Source: an uncultured Bacteroidota bacterium
Lineage (GTDB): Bacteria > Bacteroidota > Bacteroidia > Bacteroidales > P3
Length of the DNA stretch: 64,000 nucleotides
Reading direction: 5' to 3'
Assembly: GCA_902791695.1 (NCBI GenBank)
Contig: CADAWR010000002.1
Location: 1 to 64,000 of the forward strand
Shown here piece after piece: positions 1 to 8,283 of the stretch. The notes under the pieces were generated by a model that worked only from the letters and a program-made list of their open reading frames with translations, was not told the DNA's origin and searched no databases. Within the stretch, counting starts at the first letter, position 1. Every line of letters begins with the position of its first letter. The position numbers and the translations under genes were made by a program.

Positions 1-1263
1 ATAATGCAGCATGAGGTGGTGCCTGCCACGGGCTGTACCGAGCCGGGCGCTGTGGCGCTCTGCGTGGCAAAGGCGGTGGAAACCTTGGGCGCCGAGCCTG
101 AGCGTATCACGCTGCGCCTGAGCAAGAATGTGTTCAAGAACGCCATGGGGGTCGGCATCCCCGGCACCGGCATGATAGGCCTGCCCATAGCTGTGGCAAT
201 GGCCGTCTCGCACGGCGACTCGAAACGCGGACTCGAAGTGCTGACGATGGACAAGAATGAGGTGGAGGATGCCAAGCAATGGCTGGCGAACAATGTCGAC
301 AGGATTGACATCAGTGTCAAAGAGACTTCCGACAAACTATACATAGAGTGCATCGCGGAAGCCGGCGGCCATACCGCGACGGCCGTCATTGCCAAGCGGC
401 ACACTAACTTCATATTCCTGAAGAAGGACGACCAGCTGCTGCTCGACCACAAGCAGGGTCTGTTCCAAGAGCAAGACAATGACGACGACCCCAAGGAGGA
501 CAACCGTCAGCGGCTGGAGCTAACGGCCCGCATGGTCTACGACTATGCCACCACAGCTCCGCTGGAGGAGCTCGACTGGCTGCGAGAGACCGTCGAGTAC
601 AACAATGCCGCCTCGGAGTGCGGCCTGGTGGGCATGGGCTTGCATACCGGCGAGATACTGATGGAGCAGGCTCGTGGCGACATGGTGCACACCGTTGTGG
701 CACGTACCGTCGCTGCCAGCGACGCCCGTATGGACGGCTGCACGAAGCCCGTCTACAGCAACTCGGGCAGCGGCAACCAAGGCATCTGCTGCACGCTGCC
801 CACCTACTACTACGGCAAACTCAAAGGCAACAGCGACGAACAGATATTGCGCGCGCTGACCATGAGCCACCTGATGAGCATCTATATCAAGCGCGGCATC
901 GGGCGTCTGAGCGCCCTCTGCGGCATCGTCAACGCCACCATGGGCGTGAGCGCAGGCCTTACATACCTCGAAGGAGGCAACTTCGAACAGATAGGCTATG
1001 CCCTCAAGAATATGATAAACACAATCGCCGGCATGGTATGCGACGGCGCCAAACCCAGCTGTGCACTGAAGATGAGCGTGGGTCTCTACAGCGCCTTCGT
1101 TTGCGCCGAACTGGCGGTCCACGGTCGTGTGGTAGACTGCACCGACGGCCTCAGCGAGAGCGACCTTGACTGCAGCATCCGCAACCTTGGCCGACTTGGC
1201 AAAGATGGTATGAACCAGACCGACGACATGATACTCGACATAATGACCCATAAACGCAATTAA
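1..1263 (+). CDS. L-cysteine desulfidase / CyuA-like (UPF0597), 5' end outside window
   Basis: The protein matches the UPF0597 family (E. coli YhaM/CyuA; archaeal L-cysteine desulfidase), which breaks cysteine down to pyruvate, ammonia and sulfide using an iron-sulfur cluster. Family landmarks are visible: VVPATGCTEPGAVAL at the start, IPGTGMIGLPIAVAM near residue 53, SDARMDGCTKPVYSNSGSGN near 240, and CDGAKPSCALK near 350. These hold the conserved cysteines expected to bind the cluster. The family is usually about 430 residues with some 15-20 residues before the GCTEP motif. Only three precede the first Met here (base 4), and the frame stays open to base 1, so the true start is probably left of the window. 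The alternative name, serine dehydratase alpha-like protein, reflects the shared fold. Confidence 0.85.
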   Translation: MMQHEVVPATGCTEPGAVALCVAKAVETLGAEPERITLRLSKNVFKNAMGVGIPGTGMIGLPIAVAMAVSHGDSKRGLEVLTMDKNEVEDAKQWLANNVDRIDISVKETSDKLYIECIAEAGGHTATAVIAKRHTNFIFLKKDDQLLLDHKQGLFQEQDNDDDPKEDNRQRLELTARMVYDYATTAPLEELDWLRETVEYNNAASECGLVGMGLHTGEILMEQARGDMVHTVVARTVAASDARMDGCTKPVYSNSGSGNQGICCTLPTYYYGKLKGNSDEQILRALTMSHLMSIYIKRGIGRLSALCGIVNATMGVSAGLTYLEGGNFEQIGYALKNMINTIAGMVCDGAKPSCALKMSVGLYSAFVCAELAVHGRVVDCTDGLSESDLDCSIRNLGRLGKDGMNQTDDMILDIMTHKRN

Positions 1264-1318
1264 ATAAGTGCTGTTGATAACTTTAGAAAAACGACACCTG
1301 CCGTAAAAAAAATAATGG

Positions 1319-1326
1319 GTAATTTT
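1319..1326 (+). promoter_or_regulatory. Bacteroidota -7 box (TAATTTTG) before the DUF3276 gene
   Basis: TAATTTTG fits the phylum consensus TAnnTTTG and lies 36 bases before the ATG at 1362. No clear TTTG -33 box sits at the proper spacing, so this is a partial match. Confidence 0.45.
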
Positions 1327-1361
1327 GCAATTTGAAAACAACTGACAAACAAATCATAGAA

Positions 1362-1700
1362 ATGGAAAATCAAGAGACCAGAAAAGAAGAACTCTACAGT
1401 CAGGCCATCCCTGCCGGTAAACGTAGATATTTCTTCGATGTGAAAGAGACCCGTGGAGGTGACAAGTTCATCACCATCACCGAGAGCCGCAAGCTGTTCA
1501 ACAACAATACAGGTGACTTCTATTTCGAGAAGAACAAGATGTTCCTCTACAAGGAGGATTTTGACAAGTTCCGTCAGGGTCTCGAGAATGCATTTTCGTT
1601 CATTGAGACAGGTATTGTGCCGCCACCTGTTGTCGTCGAAGACAACTACCGCACTGACGATACCGACAGCAAGTTGGAAGAAATTGACTTTAAATTCTAA
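1362..1700 (+). CDS. DUF3276 family PUR-alpha-like nucleic-acid-binding protein
   Basis: A 112-residue protein of the DUF3276 family, a Bacteroidota relative of eukaryotic PUR-alpha. Such proteins form PUR-repeat dimers that bind single-stranded nucleic acid; their cellular role is not settled. The core runs from KRRYFFDVKETRGGDKFITI to FEKNKMFLYKEDFDKFRQGL, the typical beta-beta-beta-beta-alpha block, and ends in an acidic tail. I chose the ATG at 1362 over an upstream in-frame TTG at 1332, because the TTG is almost on top of the -7 box and would add residues the family lacks. It sits two bases ahead of parA. Confidence 0.8.
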   Translation: MENQETRKEELYSQAIPAGKRRYFFDVKETRGGDKFITITESRKLFNNNTGDFYFEKNKMFLYKEDFDKFRQGLENAFSFIETGIVPPPVVVEDNYRTDDTDSKLEEIDFKF

Positions 1701-1702
1701 CG

Positions 1703-2423
1703 ATGGGAAAGATTATATCCATAGCCAACCAGAAGGGTGGGGTGGGGAAGACGACAACGGCTGTCAACCTCTCCGCTGCGTTGGCTGTACTGGAAAAGAA
1801 GGTGCTGTTGGTCGACTGCGACCCGCAGGCCAACGCCACCTCGGGGCTCGGCATAGACCCCGACGGCTTGGAGAAGAGTGTCTATGAATGCATACTCGGT
1901 CAAGTCGATGCGAAAGATATCATTACTGAAACTACCACGCCCAACCTGTATATCCTCCCCACCCGTATTGACCTTGTGGGTGCCGAGGTGGAGCTCATTA
2001 ACGAGAAAGGTCGTGAGCAGTTTCTCAGCCGTGCATTGGCGGACGTGAAAGACGACTACGATTATATCATCATCGACTGCTCACCCTCCTTGGGCCTTAT
2101 CACCATCAACGCCCCTCGAAGGACTCGGCAAACTCCTCAATACCGTTCGCATAGTGCAGACTCGCCTCAACCCGCAGCTAGCCATAGAAGGTCTGCTGAT
2201 AACCATGTATGACAACCGTCTACGTCTGGCCCGTCAGGTGGTGGAGGATGTGCGCAGCCACTTCAAACAGCTGGTGTTCGACACCCTCATCTTCCGCAAC
2301 ACCAAGCTCGCCGAAGCTCCCAGCTATGGACAGAGCATCATCATGCACGACGCCGCCTCGTCGGGTGCCGTCAACTATCTCAACCTGGCAATGGAGATAC
2401 TCCGCAGGAATAAAAAACAATAG
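1703..2423 (+). pseudogene. parA: ParA/Soj chromosome-partitioning ATPase, disrupted by a ~50-base deletion with frameshift
   Basis: The first part (to about 2113) is a normal ParA: deviant Walker A KGGVGKTTTAVNLS near residue 10, then DCDPQANATSGLG, then Walker B YDYIIIDCSPSLGLITINA. Intact ParA continues with LTAADSVIIPVQCEYFA before LEGLGKLLNT. Here GCC of the last Ala is followed by one base and then the codons for LEGLGKLLNTVRIVQTRLNPQ in the +1 frame, which run to the stop at 2423. So about 17 codons less one base, roughly 50 bases, are missing and the reading frame is broken. In an intact gene the missing block would probably be bounded by GCCCTC-like sequence, suggesting slippage or an assembly error. 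The downstream parB is intact. ParA with ParB at parS segregates the chromosome, so loss in a core gene is surprising. Confidence 0.85.
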
Positions 2424-2437
2424 AAAGAAAAAAAACA

Positions 2438-3268
2438 ATGGCAATAAAGAAGAGTGGAGGCTTGGGGCGCGGTCTGGGATCGATACTGCCCGATATTGCA
2501 GACCTTGAACCCGTAGCGAAGAAAGGCAATGAGGCTGTAAACATGGTGCAAGTCGGTCTTATAGACCCCAACCCATTCCAGCCCCGCAAAGAGTTTAGCG
2601 ACAGTGATCTTGAAGAACTGGCACAGAGCATCAAACAACAGGGCGTCATAACGCCAGTCACATTACGCCAGATGCCCGACGGCCGCTACCAGCTTGTAGC
2701 CGGTGAGCGCCGCCTGCGTGCAAGCAAACTCGCTGGCCTCAAAGAAATACCAGCCTATGTGCGTACCGCCACCGACATACAGATGATGGAGATGGCGCTG
2801 GTCGAGAACATTCAGCGTTCCGACCTCAACGCCATAGAGGTAGCACAGGCTTACCGTCAGCTCATCGAAGAATGTCGCCTCACCCAGGACCAGCTCAGCG
2901 AACGCGTTGGCAAAGACCGCTCCACCATCAGCAACTACCTTCGTCTACTCGGCCTTCCGGCAGAGACGCAGGAAGCCTTGGCGTCGGGTCGCATCAGTAT
3001 GGCTCACGCCCGCGTGTTGGCCGGTGTGGACGATATCGAGCGCCACAAAGAGATATTGCAAGCCATTGAGGAACGCCACATCTCCGTCCACCAGACCGAG
3101 GAAATGGCTAAGCAGGCCAAGCCGGTCCCTAAGGTGCAGCCCAAGCGTCGAGACCGTCTACAGTCCACTGTGGAGATTAAGCGTTCGCAACGCGGCAAGG
3201 GCACGCTCACCATTTGTTTCAATTCCGACAGCGACTTTGAGCGCATTATTGCGCTGCTTGAGAAATGA
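2438..3268 (+). CDS. parB: ParB/Spo0J chromosome-partitioning protein
   Basis: ParB loads at parS sites as a CTP-dependent clamp and works with ParA in chromosome segregation. The 276-residue protein has the usual order: basic N-terminus GGLGRGLGSILP, ParB/Srx nuclease-like domain with NPFQPRKEF and the CTP-binding GERRLRASKLAGL near residue 90, the ENIQRSDLNAIE box, and a helix-turn-helix around LTQDQLSERVGKDRSTISNYLRLL (starting near 148). A dimerisation region lies at the C-terminus. It begins 14 bases after parA and its stop overlaps the start of the DUF5683 gene, so the genes are probably one transcript. Confidence 0.95.
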   Translation: MAIKKSGGLGRGLGSILPDIADLEPVAKKGNEAVNMVQVGLIDPNPFQPRKEFSDSDLEELAQSIKQQGVITPVTLRQMPDGRYQLVAGERRLRASKLAGLKEIPAYVRTATDIQMMEMALVENIQRSDLNAIEVAQAYRQLIEECRLTQDQLSERVGKDRSTISNYLRLLGLPAETQEALASGRISMAHARVLAGVDDIERHKEILQAIEERHISVHQTEEMAKQAKPVPKVQPKRRDRLQSTVEIKRSQRGKGTLTICFNSDSDFERIIALLEK

Positions 3269-3752
3269 AACGCCTGCTGTTACTGACGCTGCTGGTGCTG
3301 ACATTCGGCGCAAAGGCGCAGACGTCGGTAGTAGGGGAACACTCCCCGGACGTTGCGTTGCGCTGGTCGCTCATCCCCGGAGCTGGACAGATTTACAACC
3401 ATCAGGCTTGGAAAGCTCCGATCATATATGGCGCCTTTGCCGGTGTCGGCTACTTTATCTACGACAACTACAAGGCTATGCGTCTCTTCAAGAACGAGTA
3501 TCTGTACCGTGTCAATAACGATGACCAGCCACAAAACGCCGACTATGCCGGTTACACTCCTACAACCATAACTTCCAACTCATGGTGGTCATCGCTGTCG
3601 GCATCTATGGACTCAACCTACTCGACGCCTATGTCTTTGGGCACCTCTTCGACTTCTCCATCGACGATGATATAAGCCTCAACCTCATCCCATCAATGCA
3701 GCCCACCCTTGCAGGATGGTATCCGACCATCGGTGTCGGACTGACATTTTAG
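3265..3752 (+). pseudogene. DUF5683 domain protein, frameshifted
   Basis: The N-terminus is a signal peptide (MKRLLLLTLLVLTFGAKAQ), followed by the DUF5683 core RWSLIPGAGQIYNHQAWKAPIIYGAFAGVGYFIYDNYK. After about 3555 the frame becomes meaningless, while the +2 frame continues the family pattern (NHNFQLMVVIAVGIYGLNLL, then a DAY and HLFDF block, and GWYPTIGVGLTF) to a stop at 3752. A short indel near 3555-3565 therefore separates two halves of one gene. DUF5683 proteins commonly follow parB in Bacteroidales and are envelope proteins of unknown function. The break may be a real mutation or a sequence error, as with the nearby parA break. Confidence 0.7.
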
Positions 3753-3822
3753 GCTTGCGCCAACAATAAAACACTTTCATAAACGTTAAAGTAAAGACAA
3801 AACAAATAACACATTAAAAGAT

Positions 3823-4530
3823 ATGATAAGCAAACTCATCTTTATTCAGACCGATGCCGCCTCGGTTATAGACACCGCCGAAAATGCCGTCGCCGCAGCT
3901 CCCGAGCGTATCACCCTTTGGGATATGGCCCTCAACGGCGGCTGGATTATGCTAGTGCTGGCACTCCTCCTCGTGCTCGCCATCTACATTTTTGTCGAGC
4001 GTTACCTCACCCTCAGCACTGCCCTTAAGGGCGAAGCCGACAGCCAGTTCATGGACGACATCCGCGAGCATGTCCATAATGGCCAAATCGACGCAGCCCG
4101 CAATCTTGCTCGCGACACCCAGACCCCTCTGGGCCGTATGATCAACAAAGGCTTCTCCCGTCTCGGTCGCCCTCTGCCCGATATCCAGGCAGCCATCGAG
4201 AACGAAGGACAGCTCGAAGTAGCTCGCCTCGAAAAGCACGTCTCACTCGTCGCCACCGTCGCCTCCCTTGGCCCCATGATAGGTTTCCTCGGCACAGTAA
4301 CAGGCATGATCACTGCCTTCCAGGAAATGGCCTATGCCGGCAACAACATCGACATATCGCTTCTCTCCACAGGAATCTATCAGGCAATGGTCACCACCGT
4401 AGGCGGTCTCATCGTCGGCATAATCTGCTATTTCCTCCACAACCTTCTCGTTAACCGCATCAGCAAAGTAGTCTTCGAACTCGAAGTCCGTGCTAACGAA
4501 TTCATGGACCTCCTCCACGAACCCGCTTGA
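3823..4530 (+). CDS. exbB: ExbB/TolQ/MotA-family proton channel subunit
   Basis: ExbB assembles with ExbD as the inner-membrane motor that uses proton flow to energise TonB-dependent outer-membrane transporters. The protein of 235 residues has a first membrane segment near residues 40-60 (WIMLVLALLLVLAIYIFVERY), a cytoplasmic helical stretch, then two membrane segments with the family motif VATVASLGPMIGFLGTVTGMI near 140-165 and the final TTVGGLIVGIICYFLHNLLVNRI. Genes for ExbD and a TonB-like protein follow in the same direction, the usual Bacteroidota arrangement. Confidence 0.92.
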   Translation: MISKLIFIQTDAASVIDTAENAVAAAPERITLWDMALNGGWIMLVLALLLVLAIYIFVERYLTLSTALKGEADSQFMDDIREHVHNGQIDAARNLARDTQTPLGRMINKGFSRLGRPLPDIQAAIENEGQLEVARLEKHVSLVATVASLGPMIGFLGTVTGMITAFQEMAYAGNNIDISLLSTGIYQAMVTTVGGLIVGIICYFLHNLLVNRISKVVFELEVRANEFMDLLHEPA

Positions 4531-4603
4531 TAATGTTTAAAGTTTGTGGCTTAAGGATTGTCGCTCCCTAAACCGTATACCGTGAACCGTAAACCTTGAA
4601 CCA
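4531..4603 (+). repeat. Short degenerate AACC(N)-type direct repeats between exbB and exbD
   Basis: The gap holds repeated variants of CCGTATACCGTGAACCGTAA and AACCTTGAACC, a 7-9 base degenerate tandem pattern also found near 9980, 18545, 23590 and 34545. No gene is visible in it. Confidence 0.5.
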
Positions 4604-5020
4604 ATGATCAAGAGTCAGAACCAAATTAAGATAGAAACGTCCTCGTCGAGTATGAGCGACTTGGTCTTCCTGTTACTAATATTCTTCATGATTACCTCCA
4701 CCCTCATCAGCCCCAACGCCGTCAAGCTCCTCCTCCCAGAAAGCAACAGCAAGACTATGGCCAAGGAGTCCGTCACCGTCTACATCGACGAGAACCACAA
4801 CTTCTATGTCGAAAACGACATCCCCATTGTCCCTTCCGAGCTCGAGTCCTATCTCCGCACCAGTATCTCCGCTGGCGACACTAGCGCCTGCGTCGTCCTT
4901 CGTGCCGACAAGACAGTCCCCGTCCAGGATGTCGTCCTCGTCATCGATGCCGTCAACAGCATCAACGCCACCACCAACACCAAACACAAAGTCATCCTCG
5001 CCACCTCCCCTAAAAAATAA
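4604..5020 (+). CDS. exbD: ExbD/TolR biopolymer transport protein
   Basis: Partner of ExbB in the TonB motor. The 138-residue chain has one N-terminal membrane segment (MSDLVFLLLIFFMITSTLI), where the aspartate of MSDLVF matches the conserved proton-carrying Asp of ExbD/TolR. A periplasmic domain follows, with LLLPESNSKT and VVLRADKTVPVQDVVLVIDA. Length and topology are normal for the family. It is spaced only 9 bases from the TonB-like gene. Confidence 0.92.
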   Translation: MIKSQNQIKIETSSSSMSDLVFLLLIFFMITSTLISPNAVKLLLPESNSKTMAKESVTVYIDENHNFYVENDIPIVPSELESYLRTSISAGDTSACVVLRADKTVPVQDVVLVIDAVNSINATTNTKHKVILATSPKK

Positions 5021-5029
5021 GCCATTAGT

Positions 5030-5764
5030 ATGAACAACAAAATCATATCCGGCATCGTCACCGCCGTCATCATGGCTGTGGTTGTGGCAGTGTTGTTGGC
5101 CTTCGGTTATGACCCTCCCGACCCACCGATACCAGAAGAAGGGGTGGAGGTGAACCTTGGCGACAGCGACTACGGCATGGGTTACGACGCCCAGCCGGCA
5201 AGTACGGCGGCAGCCACACAGGCGCCGATGGCGCCCAACCAAGTGGCTACGCAGCAAGCCGAGCCGACACCAAATGTTGGCGCCAACACCAGCGAGGGCA
5301 ATACCGTCAAGCCTGTCGCCGAGCAGCCGAAAGAGGTGGTGAAAGAGCCGGAGATTAACAAGAACGCCCTCTTTACGGGCCGTCGCAACCAGCAAAGTGG
5401 CAGCGGCAGCCAAGGTGTTGCCGGCGGCACCGGCGACCAAGGCAAGCCCAACGGTAACCCCAACAGCAGCAACTACACGGGCAACGGCGGTGGCAACGGG
5501 GACTTTTCGCTTGCCGGTCGCAGCAATGTGACGCTGCCCAAGCCACAGTACAACTCCAACCAGCAAGGCCGCGTGGTCGTGCGCATTTGGGTTGACCAGC
5601 AGGGGCGTGTGACGCGTGCCGAGTATGAGCCCAAAGGCTCAAGTACTTCGGACGGCGATCTTGTGACAAAGGCAATATCTGCTGCCCGCAAGGCCCGCTT
5701 CAACGCCGACCCCAGTGCTCCCGAAGAACAGAAGGGTACCATAACGTATATCTTCAAGATATGA
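5030..5764 (+). CDS. tonB: TonB-like energy transducer
   Basis: TonB carries the ExbB/ExbD motor force to outer-membrane transporters. The 244-residue protein has an N-terminal membrane anchor (IISGIVTAVIMAVVVAVLLA), then a long low-complexity periplasmic spacer rich in Pro, Gln, Asn and Gly (about 35-160). The C-terminal TonB-like domain starts near 165: LPKPQYNSNQQGRVVVRIWV, then GRVTRAEY and AARKARFNADP. The spacer is more Gly/Asn-rich than the classical Pro-Lys spacer. The last codons overlap the next gene start by four bases, so translation of the two is probably coupled. Confidence 0.88.
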   Translation: MNNKIISGIVTAVIMAVVVAVLLAFGYDPPDPPIPEEGVEVNLGDSDYGMGYDAQPASTAAATQAPMAPNQVATQQAEPTPNVGANTSEGNTVKPVAEQPKEVVKEPEINKNALFTGRRNQQSGSGSQGVAGGTGDQGKPNGNPNSSNYTGNGGGNGDFSLAGRSNVTLPKPQYNSNQQGRVVVRIWVDQQGRVTRAEYEPKGSSTSDGDLVTKAISAARKARFNADPSAPEEQKGTITYIFKI

Positions 5765-6132
5765 GGCTCGACAAATACCTTTGGGCCGTCCGCCTTTACA
5801 AGACTCGCTCCATTGCCGCCGACGCCTGTCAGTGCGGCAAAGTCCTTCTATCCGCAGACGGTCGCCCCCTCAAGCCCTCTCATGAAGTCAAAATCGGCGA
5901 GCGCTACTCCCTCAACATAGACCAACTGCACAAGGAAATTGAAGTCCTTGCTCTGCCCCCTAACCGCGTAGGTGCACCGCTTGTCCAGGGTTTCATCATC
6001 GACCGCACTCCGCAGGAAGAATACGAGCGCATTCAGATGGCTCGCCAGTACGCCTTCGAAAAACGCGATCGCGGCTTAGGCCGCCCCACTAAGCGCGAAC
6101 GTCGCGAGATAGAGGAGTTTAAATATAAATAG
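5761..6132 (+). CDS. S4-domain RNA-binding protein, Hsp15/HslR-like
   Basis: The 123-residue protein begins with the S4 fold MRLDKYLWAVRLYKTRSIAA and the following CQCGKVLLSADGRPLKPSHEVKIGE, which fits Hsp15, a heat-shock protein that rescues stalled 50S subunits carrying peptidyl-tRNA. A basic tail (FEKRDRGLGRPTKRERREIE) matches the family. The start overlaps the stop of the TonB-like gene (ATGA arrangement). Confidence 0.87.
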   Translation: MRLDKYLWAVRLYKTRSIAADACQCGKVLLSADGRPLKPSHEVKIGERYSLNIDQLHKEIEVLALPPNRVGAPLVQGFIIDRTPQEEYERIQMARQYAFEKRDRGLGRPTKRERREIEEFKYK

Positions 6133-6204
6133 GAAAATTCCTAAAAAAATATGGAATTTTATGCAAGCAGGTGCAAGAAATGTCATCAATGTCGTACTTA
6201 ACTA

Positions 6205-6750
6205 ATGATTGAACCGGTGGAAGACAAGCAGATAGTCGAGGCTGTGCTCGCGGGCGACACCAATAAATACGCCCTCATCGTCGAGCGCTACCAACAGAAT
6301 GTCGCCAATCTTACCTACAAGCTCTGCGGCTCCCGCTTGGAGATTGAAGAGGTTACACAGCAGGTCTTTGTAGAGCTCTACTCTGCTCTGCCTCGCTTCC
6401 GGTTCGACTCGAAACTGAGTTCTTTCATCTATCGCATCACTGTCAACGTCGTCTGCAAGATGATGAACAAGGCCCGCCGCCTAGTCTCATCTGACGCCAG
6501 AGAAGACCTCCCTGAGCAACGCTCCGAGGATCGCAACGCTCAGCAGCAGATTATATACGACGAGCAGATGGAACAGTTGCGCACCGCCATCGGCCACCTC
6601 AAGGACGAGCAGCGCACAGCTCTCATCCTCTACACTTTCGAGGACTTCAGCTACCAGCAGATCGCTGACGTGATGCAGTGCACACTGAGCAAAGTCGAGA
6701 GCCTTATCTTCAGAGCAAAGAAAAACCTGTCAAAAGAGATAAAACGATGA
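6205..6750 (+). CDS. ECF-type RNA polymerase sigma factor (sigma-70 family)
   Basis: Residues 15-85 form region 2 (NKYALIVERYQQNVANLTYK, then LSSFIYRITVNVVCKMMNKA) and residues 120-180 region 4 (GHLKDEQRTALILYTFEDFS, then YQQIADVMQCTLSKVESLIF with the helix-turn-helix). The size of 181 residues is standard for ECF sigma factors, which direct transcription of stress or envelope genes when released by an anti-sigma factor. The stop overlaps the start of the next gene, a likely anti-sigma factor. Confidence 0.93.
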   Translation: MIEPVEDKQIVEAVLAGDTNKYALIVERYQQNVANLTYKLCGSRLEIEEVTQQVFVELYSALPRFRFDSKLSSFIYRITVNVVCKMMNKARRLVSSDAREDLPEQRSEDRNAQQQIIYDEQMEQLRTAIGHLKDEQRTALILYTFEDFSYQQIADVMQCTLSKVESLIFRAKKNLSKEIKR

Positions 6751-7067
6751 CATTAGAACAACAACTGGACAAACTGGCACAACTGCAATATCCCCACAAG
6801 GTGGATGTCGTGGACAGCGTGATGGCACAGGTCACACAGCGTCCTTATCTGCGACCCGTACGCCGCAGCGTCACGTGGCGTTATATAAGCATCGCTGCCG
6901 CTGCCGCCGTTGTTGCACTTTTTATAGTCAACATCACCATTTTCCGTCCCGCGGCATACAGTAACGAGGATATGGGCTTTGCTATCGCCCAGTTTAACGA
7001 CTACTCCTCTTGGAGCACAGTCGAAGAAGCCGCCGTCAACCCCTTTGATTACATTTACGAAGAATAA
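6747..7067 (+). CDS. Putative anti-sigma factor, single-pass membrane protein
   Basis: This 106-residue protein overlaps the sigma factor gene (ATGA). It has a short cytoplasmic N-terminus (about 45 residues), one membrane segment (YISIAAAAAVVALFIVNITI) and a short acidic periplasmic tail. That layout and position are typical of ECF anti-sigma factors, but I see no conserved zinc-binding HxxxCxxC motif. The role rests on context. The true start is the ATG at 6747; a longer in-frame reading inside the sigma gene is unlikely. Confidence 0.6.
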   Translation: MTLEQQLDKLAQLQYPHKVDVVDSVMAQVTQRPYLRPVRRSVTWRYISIAAAAAVVALFIVNITIFRPAAYSNEDMGFAIAQFNDYSSWSTVEEAAVNPFDYIYEE

Positions 7068-7081
7068 ACAGCATTTATTAT

Positions 7082-7501
7082 ATGAAGAAAGCTTTACTAC
7101 TGTCGCTCTTGGCCGTTTTTACGTTCCCTCTCGCAGCACAGCCTGGCGGAAAGCATCATGATGCCAAGCGTAAAGATATCACTGAACTGGTGAGTGATCT
7201 TTCCAATGCGCAGAAACGCAAGATTGAGAGCATAAGCAAAGAGTCCAAAGAGCGGGTCTCCACTCTTCGTGCCCAGCAGAAGGCTGTGCTCGACAGCATC
7301 AACATGTACATGGAACGCGAGGGAGACCAAAGAGCCGTCCTCTATCCGCTCTTCGACCGCGAGGCCGCCCTGCATGCAGCCATCGACCGTGAGATGTACT
7401 CCGGCAAGCTCCGCATCGACGAGGTGCTCACCAAGGAGCAGCGTGCGGAACTGCGTAAGGCCTGCACCAAAGATAGGCACCCCCACCGTAAAGGTAAATA
7501 A
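7082..7501 (+). CDS. Spy/CpxP-like periplasmic protein
   Basis: A signal peptide (MKKALLLSLLAVFTFPLAAQ) leads to a helical, highly charged chain of about 120 residues. The pattern LSNAQKRKIESISKESKE and DEVLTKEQRAELRKA resembles the LTxxQ repeats of Spy/CpxP/Zra periplasmic chaperone or metal-sensor proteins. It follows the sigma/anti-sigma pair by 14 bases and may be a member of an envelope-stress operon; that link is inference. Confidence 0.6.
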   Translation: MKKALLLSLLAVFTFPLAAQPGGKHHDAKRKDITELVSDLSNAQKRKIESISKESKERVSTLRAQQKAVLDSINMYMEREGDQRAVLYPLFDREAALHAAIDREMYSGKLRIDEVLTKEQRAELRKACTKDRHPHRKGK

Positions 7502-7502
7502 T

Positions 7503-7536
7503 AAAAAAAAGCCCTGCATCTGCAGGGCTTTTTTTA
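7503..7536. terminator. Rho-independent terminator, usable from both sides
   Basis: A stem GCCCTGCA / TGCAGGGC with a two-base loop is flanked by an A tract on the left and a T tract on the right, between two convergent genes. It could end the sigma operon (plus) and the chorismate synthase operon (minus). Confidence 0.9.
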
Positions 7537-8283
7537 TTGCTCTCTGCTCAGCGCACTGCGCAGGTGTTCGGTGGTGTTCTTGAAGTGCAGCGTGTGCGGA
7601 TTGTCAGGGTACCGTTCCTGTAAACCTTCCAGCACCATATCGTACCACTCGATGCTCTGCGGGTTGCGCGTGTCTATCAGCAGCCGGTTGTTGAATGGTT
7701 TGTACAATGCTATCAGTGTCGAGAGCGACCCACGGTTTTCCTCTATGAAGCGGCACACATATTCTTGCTGCTCGCTGAAGATCGTACGGTATATTGAGTC
7801 GGTCTCCTGCTTCTTGGCAGTTACAGTGTTGTCGTCTGCAAGTCCGCGCTCGCGCAGCATTGCGTAGTATTCCGACGTGTCCACCAACTCGTTGAGCATT
7901 TTGCCTCCGTCGTTGGTATACTGCTGCAACTGCCACAGCAGAGCGCTCTCCGGCGAGCCGCTGACGTCGTATGTCATCGACAGGTTATTCCAGTCGCCGC
8001 TCACCTCCAGCTTCTCGCCATAGTCAGGCAGTGTCACTATGTAGTTGTTCTCCGTCGTGTGCAGATTGTAAAGGCTGCGATAAGGCATCTTGTATGTATA
8101 TTTGAAGTGCCCTTTGCTGTCCACTGGTATGCTGTCAATGAACAGTGGACCTTCCGGCGCAATCTCTTCGAGCCACAATGTCTTTCCAGCCCCGTTCTCG
8201 ATGGTGCCGCTGATTGTAAATGTGTCGTGTTTGCAGCCCACAGCCAGCAAAGCCACGCAGGCTATAAGTATTATCTTTTTCAT
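7534..8283 (-). CDS. DUF4369 domain lipoprotein
   Basis: The N-terminus MKKIILIACVALLAVGC is a lipoprotein signal with a lipobox (AVGC). The following FTISGTIENGAGKTLWLEEI and PEGPLFIDSIPVDSKGHFKY is the DUF4369 pattern, usually the N-terminal half of Bacteroidota thiol-disulfide exchange proteins. Here about 250 residues are present and no thioredoxin-like CxxC domain follows, so it may be a reduced form. The start at 8283 is chosen for the signal peptide; it overlaps the chorismate synthase stop (ATGA). Confidence 0.72.
   Translation of the reverse strand: MKKIILIACVALLAVGCKHDTFTISGTIENGAGKTLWLEEIAPEGPLFIDSIPVDSKGHFKYTYKMPYRSLYNLHTTENNYIVTLPDYGEKLEVSGDWNNLSMTYDVSGSPESALLWQLQQYTNDGGKMLNELVDTSEYYAMLRERGLADDNTVTAKKQETDSIYRTIFSEQQEYVCRFIEENRGSLSTLIALYKPFNNRLLIDTRNPQSIEWYDMVLEGLQERYPDNPHTLHFKNTTEHLRSALSREQ

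Noticed and set aside
520-1341. Long open frame on the minus strand opposite the cysteine desulfidase
   Set aside because: It is the shadow of the plus-strand gene and shows no family pattern.
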